Below are positions 31,991 through 34,287 of a DNA stretch of 34,287 nt, in pieces. This DNA comes from RGIG5050 sp045636065 (lineage in GTDB: Bacteria > Verrucomicrobiota > Kiritimatiellia > RFP12 > UBA1067). Under the pieces are notes generated by a model. The model was not told where the DNA came from. It was given only the letters and a program-made list of their open reading frames with translations, and did not search any database. Position numbers and translations under genes: made by a program. The stretch covers positions 1 through 34,287 of the forward strand of contig JAZTWW010000007.1 in the NCBI GenBank assembly GCA_045636065.1, read 5' to 3'. Numbering within the stretch: position 1 is the stretch's first letter; every line of letters starts with the position of its first letter.

Positions 31991-33723
31991 GCGAGTTCAA
32001 GCTTTCCGATCCTTACGGTTCGGCGCCGAGCGAGGCGCCGTTCACTCAAAGCGTCTCCACGGCCAAGCCCTGGGGGCGCGATTTCGCGTTCGAGGACGTG
32101 ACCCTCGGCGAAATCCTCGACCGCGCCGTGGAGAGGTATCCGTCGCAGGACGCGATGGTCTTCCCTGAGTACAACTACCGCCGCACATGGCTCCAGCTCG
32201 GCGGCGATGTCGAGCTTCTTGCGCGCGGCCTTATGGGGCTCGGCATAGAGAAGGGCGAGAAGATAGCGCTTCTCGCGACGAACGAGCCCGACTGGGTCGT
32301 TCTCATGTTCGCGGCTGCGAAGATCGGCGCTGTCCTTCTTCCCTTCAACACCAACTACCAGACTTACGAGCTTGAACAGGCCCTCGCGCAGAGCGAGTCC
32401 GAGAACCTGTTCATCATCGAGAACTACCGCGATACGGACTTCATCGCGCTGATGGCGGAGCTTGTGCCAGAGCTCAAGACGTGCCCCAAGGGTGCTCTCA
32501 AGAGCGAGCGCTACCCGCATCTCAAGCGCGTGGTGAGCCTCGGGCGCAACATGAGGCGCGGCATATACTCGATCCGCGAAGTGCGCCATATGGCTGCCGA
32601 GACGACATGGAAGGACTATGGCGACAGGCAGAACGCCGTCAAGAGCGACGATGTGGTGAACATGCAGTACACGAGCGGCACCACGGGCTTCCCCAAGGGC
32701 GCGATGCTCACGCACAGGAACATCATAAACGACAGCTTCTGGATCGGCGCATGTATGGGCTATACGCACAAGGACCGCATCTGCATACCGGTGCCGCTTT
32801 TCCACTGCTTCGGATGCGTTCTCGGGGTTGTCGTCGCCGCCGTGTACGGCGCTGCGATGATCCTCTTGAGGAAGTTCGATCCCGTCGGCGTCATGAGCGC
32901 GGTCGAGCATGAAAGGTGCACGAGCCTCTACGGCGTTCCCACGATGTACATTTCGATCCTCGACCATCCTCTCTTCTCCAAGTTCGACTTCAGCTCCATC
33001 AGGACTGGCATCATGAGCGGCGCGCCGTGCCCGCTCATCAGGATGCAGCAGACGATGGAGAAGATGTACATGAAGGAGATCTGCATCCCATACGGCCTTA
33101 CGGAGGCGGGCCCTGTGATGACGATGACGCGCGGCTGGGAGCCGAGCGTGCAGCGCCGGTGTGATACGGTCGGGCAGGCGCTTCCGGGGATAGAGGTGGC
33201 GGTCATCGATCCCGCGACGGGCGATCTCGCTCCCCTCGGGGCGGAAGGCGAGCTTTGCTGCCGCGGGTACAACACGATGAAGGGCTACTTCAACATGCCC
33301 GAACAGACCGCCGCCTGCATCGATTCGAACGGCTGGCTCCACTCCGGCGATCTCGGGCGCATGGACGCGGAGGGGTACTTCTACTTCACGGGGCGCATCA
33401 AGGACATCATAATCCGCGGCGGCGAGAACATCTCGGCCGCCGAGGTGGAGTGCTTCCTTTCGGGGATGCCCGAGATTGCGGATGTTAAGGTGGTTGGCGT
33501 TCCGAGCCGCAAGTACGGCGAGCAGCCTGGCGCGTTCATAATCCTCAAGGACGGGGCCGAGCTCACCGAGGCCGACGTCGCGGACTTCTGCCGCGAGCGC
33601 ATCGCCTGGTTCAAGATCCCCAAATACGTGAAGTTTGTGGACAGCTATCCCCTCACCGGCAGCGGCAAGGTGCGCAAATACACGCTCCGCGAATGGGCCC
33701 ACGACCTCTGGCCAGATGCATAG
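31987..33723 (+). CDS. Second AMP-forming acyl-CoA synthetase (FadD/medium-chain type)
   Basis: 578 residues. The adenylation signature is NMQYTSGTTGFPKGAMLTHR (about residues 222-241), the A5 motif is PYGLTEAGPVMTMT, A7 is WLHSGDLGRMDAEGYFYFTG, the hinge is GRIKDIIIRGGENISAAEVE and the A10 lysine is in TGSGKVRKYTLRE. These match fatty-acyl and medium-chain acyl-CoA synthetases more closely than the ligase at 20889-22667, which lacks the GGENI stretch. It activates a carboxylic acid with ATP and CoA. The start ATG 31987 overlaps the prepilin peptidase stop. It is the last gene of this unit; the dispersed repeat mosaic begins 37 bases after its stop. Confidence 0.92.
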   Translation: MSEFKLSDPYGSAPSEAPFTQSVSTAKPWGRDFAFEDVTLGEILDRAVERYPSQDAMVFPEYNYRRTWLQLGGDVELLARGLMGLGIEKGEKIALLATNEPDWVVLMFAAAKIGAVLLPFNTNYQTYELEQALAQSESENLFIIENYRDTDFIALMAELVPELKTCPKGALKSERYPHLKRVVSLGRNMRRGIYSIREVRHMAAETTWKDYGDRQNAVKSDDVVNMQYTSGTTGFPKGAMLTHRNIINDSFWIGACMGYTHKDRICIPVPLFHCFGCVLGVVVAAVYGAAMILLRKFDPVGVMSAVEHERCTSLYGVPTMYISILDHPLFSKFDFSSIRTGIMSGAPCPLIRMQQTMEKMYMKEICIPYGLTEAGPVMTMTRGWEPSVQRRCDTVGQALPGIEVAVIDPATGDLAPLGAEGELCCRGYNTMKGYFNMPEQTAACIDSNGWLHSGDLGRMDAEGYFYFTGRIKDIIIRGGENISAAEVECFLSGMPEIADVKVVGVPSRKYGEQPGAFIILKDGAELTEADVADFCRERIAWFKIPKYVKFVDSYPLTGSGKVRKYTLREWAHDLWPDA

Positions 33724-33759
33724 CATTCGCTTGGAATCTGCAGCGGATCGGTTTAAGAA

Positions 33760-33860
33760 GGGATACAAGGGATAAAAGCGATAAAAGCGATAAATCCACT
33801 GGATGGACTTTGATTGGGCAAGGGATACAAGCGATAAATCCACTGGATGGACTTTGAATG
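33760..33860 (+). repeat. Module A repeat, second locus
   Basis: Direct units of the GGGATAnAAGCGATAAATCC family starting at 33760 (short), 33769 and 33822, the last two both followed by ACTGGATGGACTTTGA. The internal palindrome is ATCCA-C-TGGAT, a changed but still self-complementary version of ATCCAATTGGAT at 8469-8560. Confidence 0.8.
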
Positions 33861-33937
33861 CCCGCGGCATCTCCTCGCTTCCCCGTCTATGCCTCCATCC
33901 CCCCACCCGAGCGGAGCAAGGGTGCTGCCGCTTCCCC
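33856..33937 (+). repeat. Dispersed repeat, module B (copy 2)
   Basis: 82 bases matching 8813-8896, with the identical CCCACCCGAGCGGAGCAAGG core and GTGCTGCCGCTTCCCC end. Confidence 0.8.
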
Positions 33938-33996
33938 AACTGCGCCTCCTCCATCCCACTTTGTATCCCAAGCGGCCGTCGCCACTTGCGGAGCGA
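33930..33996 (+). repeat. Dispersed repeat, module C (partial copy 3)
   Basis: Shares GCTTCCCCAACTGCGCC, AAGCGGCCGTCGCC and CTTGCGGAGCGA with copies at 7308-7406 and 9249-9337; the left part of the module is missing and the middle differs. It ends about 20 bases before a -35 box. Confidence 0.65.
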
Positions 33997-34016
33997 AAAT
34001 TTTTTTAATTTCCCCC

Positions 34017-34045
34017 TTTACAAATCTCCCGCAATCGGTTAAAAT
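34017..34045 (+). promoter_or_regulatory. Promoter of the structured RNA region
   Basis: -35 TTTACA (34017-34022), exactly 17 bases, -10 TAAAAT (34040-34045). Predicted start near 34052. A T-rich run (34000-34006) lies just upstream of the -35 box. Confidence 0.65.
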
Positions 34046-34051
34046 ATTGTT

Positions 34052-34287
34052 GCTTTTGACTAGGGGCATTAGGCTCATGCCCGATACCTTGGCTGAAAGC
34101 AGGTGGAACTAGGCGGGTGCCTAGGGAAGCCTAATCAAAAACAGCGCCTCTGCGGCGCAGAACCATTGGAGGGGTTGAGGACGGTTGCGGGAGATGTGCT
34201 TGGGACATTTGGCGGCACGACTGCCAAGGCCATAAGGACGCACCTAGATCGCCAGCGGCTTCTCCAGGTCAGGAGATGAAGATGAAG
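34052..34287 (+). ncRNA. Candidate structured RNA, class unknown (3' end outside window)
   Basis: No coding frame of note follows the promoter. Instead, successive hairpins are visible: GGGCAT/ATGCCC (34064-34082, loop TAGGCTC); ACCT/AGGT with an inner GCT/AGC (34086-34104); CTAGGC/GCCTAG (34109-34124, loop GGGT); GCGCC/GGCGC (34144-34158); and TTGGCGG/CTGCCAA (34209-34227, with one G-U). The loop bases TAGGCT (34070-34075) are perfectly complementary to AGCCTA (34128-34133), which makes an H-type pseudoknot enclosing the second and third hairpins. I compared it by eye with tmRNA, RNase P RNA, SRP RNA, T-box and common riboswitches and found none of their signature sequences. It may be a small RNA or a long structured leader of a gene beyond the window. 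Confidence 0.45.

Noticed and set aside
31534..33954. Long open frame on the minus strand opposite the prepilin peptidase and acyl-CoA ligase (806 codons)
   Set aside because: Shadow of two well-supported genes in GC-rich DNA; no family motif, and it reads through the repeats.
34078..34112. tmRNA or RNase P RNA
   Set aside because: The short frame has no tag-like sequence, the tRNA-like 5' end is absent, and the GAGGAAAGTCCGGG of RNase P RNA is not seen.
34260..34287. SRP RNA signature (CCAGGTCAGG) at the right edge
   Set aside because: The following bases are AGATGAAGATGAAG, not the GGAAGGAAGCAGC of SRP RNA; the string forms only a 4-bp CTCC/GGAG hairpin.

Overview
The window is a gene-dense, GC-rich bacterial chromosome segment with 25 genes that I recognise or consider real. 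Gene content suggests a Gram-negative relative of the Planctomycetes-Verrucomicrobia-Chlamydiae group, most plausibly a Kiritimatiellota/Lentisphaerota-type gut anaerobe. The clues are a pyrophosphate-type phosphofructokinase, a prepilin-like protein ending in an H-x(n)-DG motif, an outer-membrane barrel, a TolB, and many extended -10 promoters. This placement is inferred from gene content, not from a phylogenetic marker.

Layout. (1) 1-1651, plus strand: the end of a PPi-dependent phosphofructokinase, an acyl-carrier-like protein and a DUF721/DciA-like protein, all overlapping or touching. (2) 4299-1592, minus strand: a three-gene unit of a sigma-70-like factor, an unrecognised 183-aa protein and a membrane-anchored papain-fold protease with a proline-rich tail. 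It converges on and overlaps the DUF721 gene. (3) 4417-7287, plus strand: pncC, a MATE transporter and a tyrosine recombinase. (4) 8331-7408, minus strand: cysK. (5) 8400-9360: almost 1 kb without genes, filled by a mosaic of short repeats that recurs at 7286-7406 and 33760-33996. (6) 9439-17539: thrS, argJ, a prepilin-like gene, purA, upp and an SLC12-like transporter. (7) 17611-24260: tolB, pyrC, punA, an acyl-CoA ligase, a small membrane protein and ruvB, almost all touching or overlapping. (8) 24319-24396: tRNA-His with its own promoter. (9) 24492-30807: transketolase, an ETF-quinone-oxidoreductase-like flavoprotein, argF and an outer-membrane barrel. (10) 30874-33723: an Nfu-type Fe-S protein, a prepilin peptidase and a second acyl-CoA ligase. 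(11) 33724-34287: the same repeat mosaic, then a promoter and a strongly structured RNA-like sequence cut by the window end.

Together these genes are mostly housekeeping: nucleotide synthesis and salvage (purA, upp, pyrC, punA), arginine synthesis (argJ, argF), cysteine synthesis, translation, recombination, central carbon and lipid activation. The accessory interest lies in the sigma-factor/protease unit, in two divergent promoters that place transcription starts on the start codons (leaderless), in the dispersed modular repeats, and in the pseudoknotted RNA candidate at the right edge.
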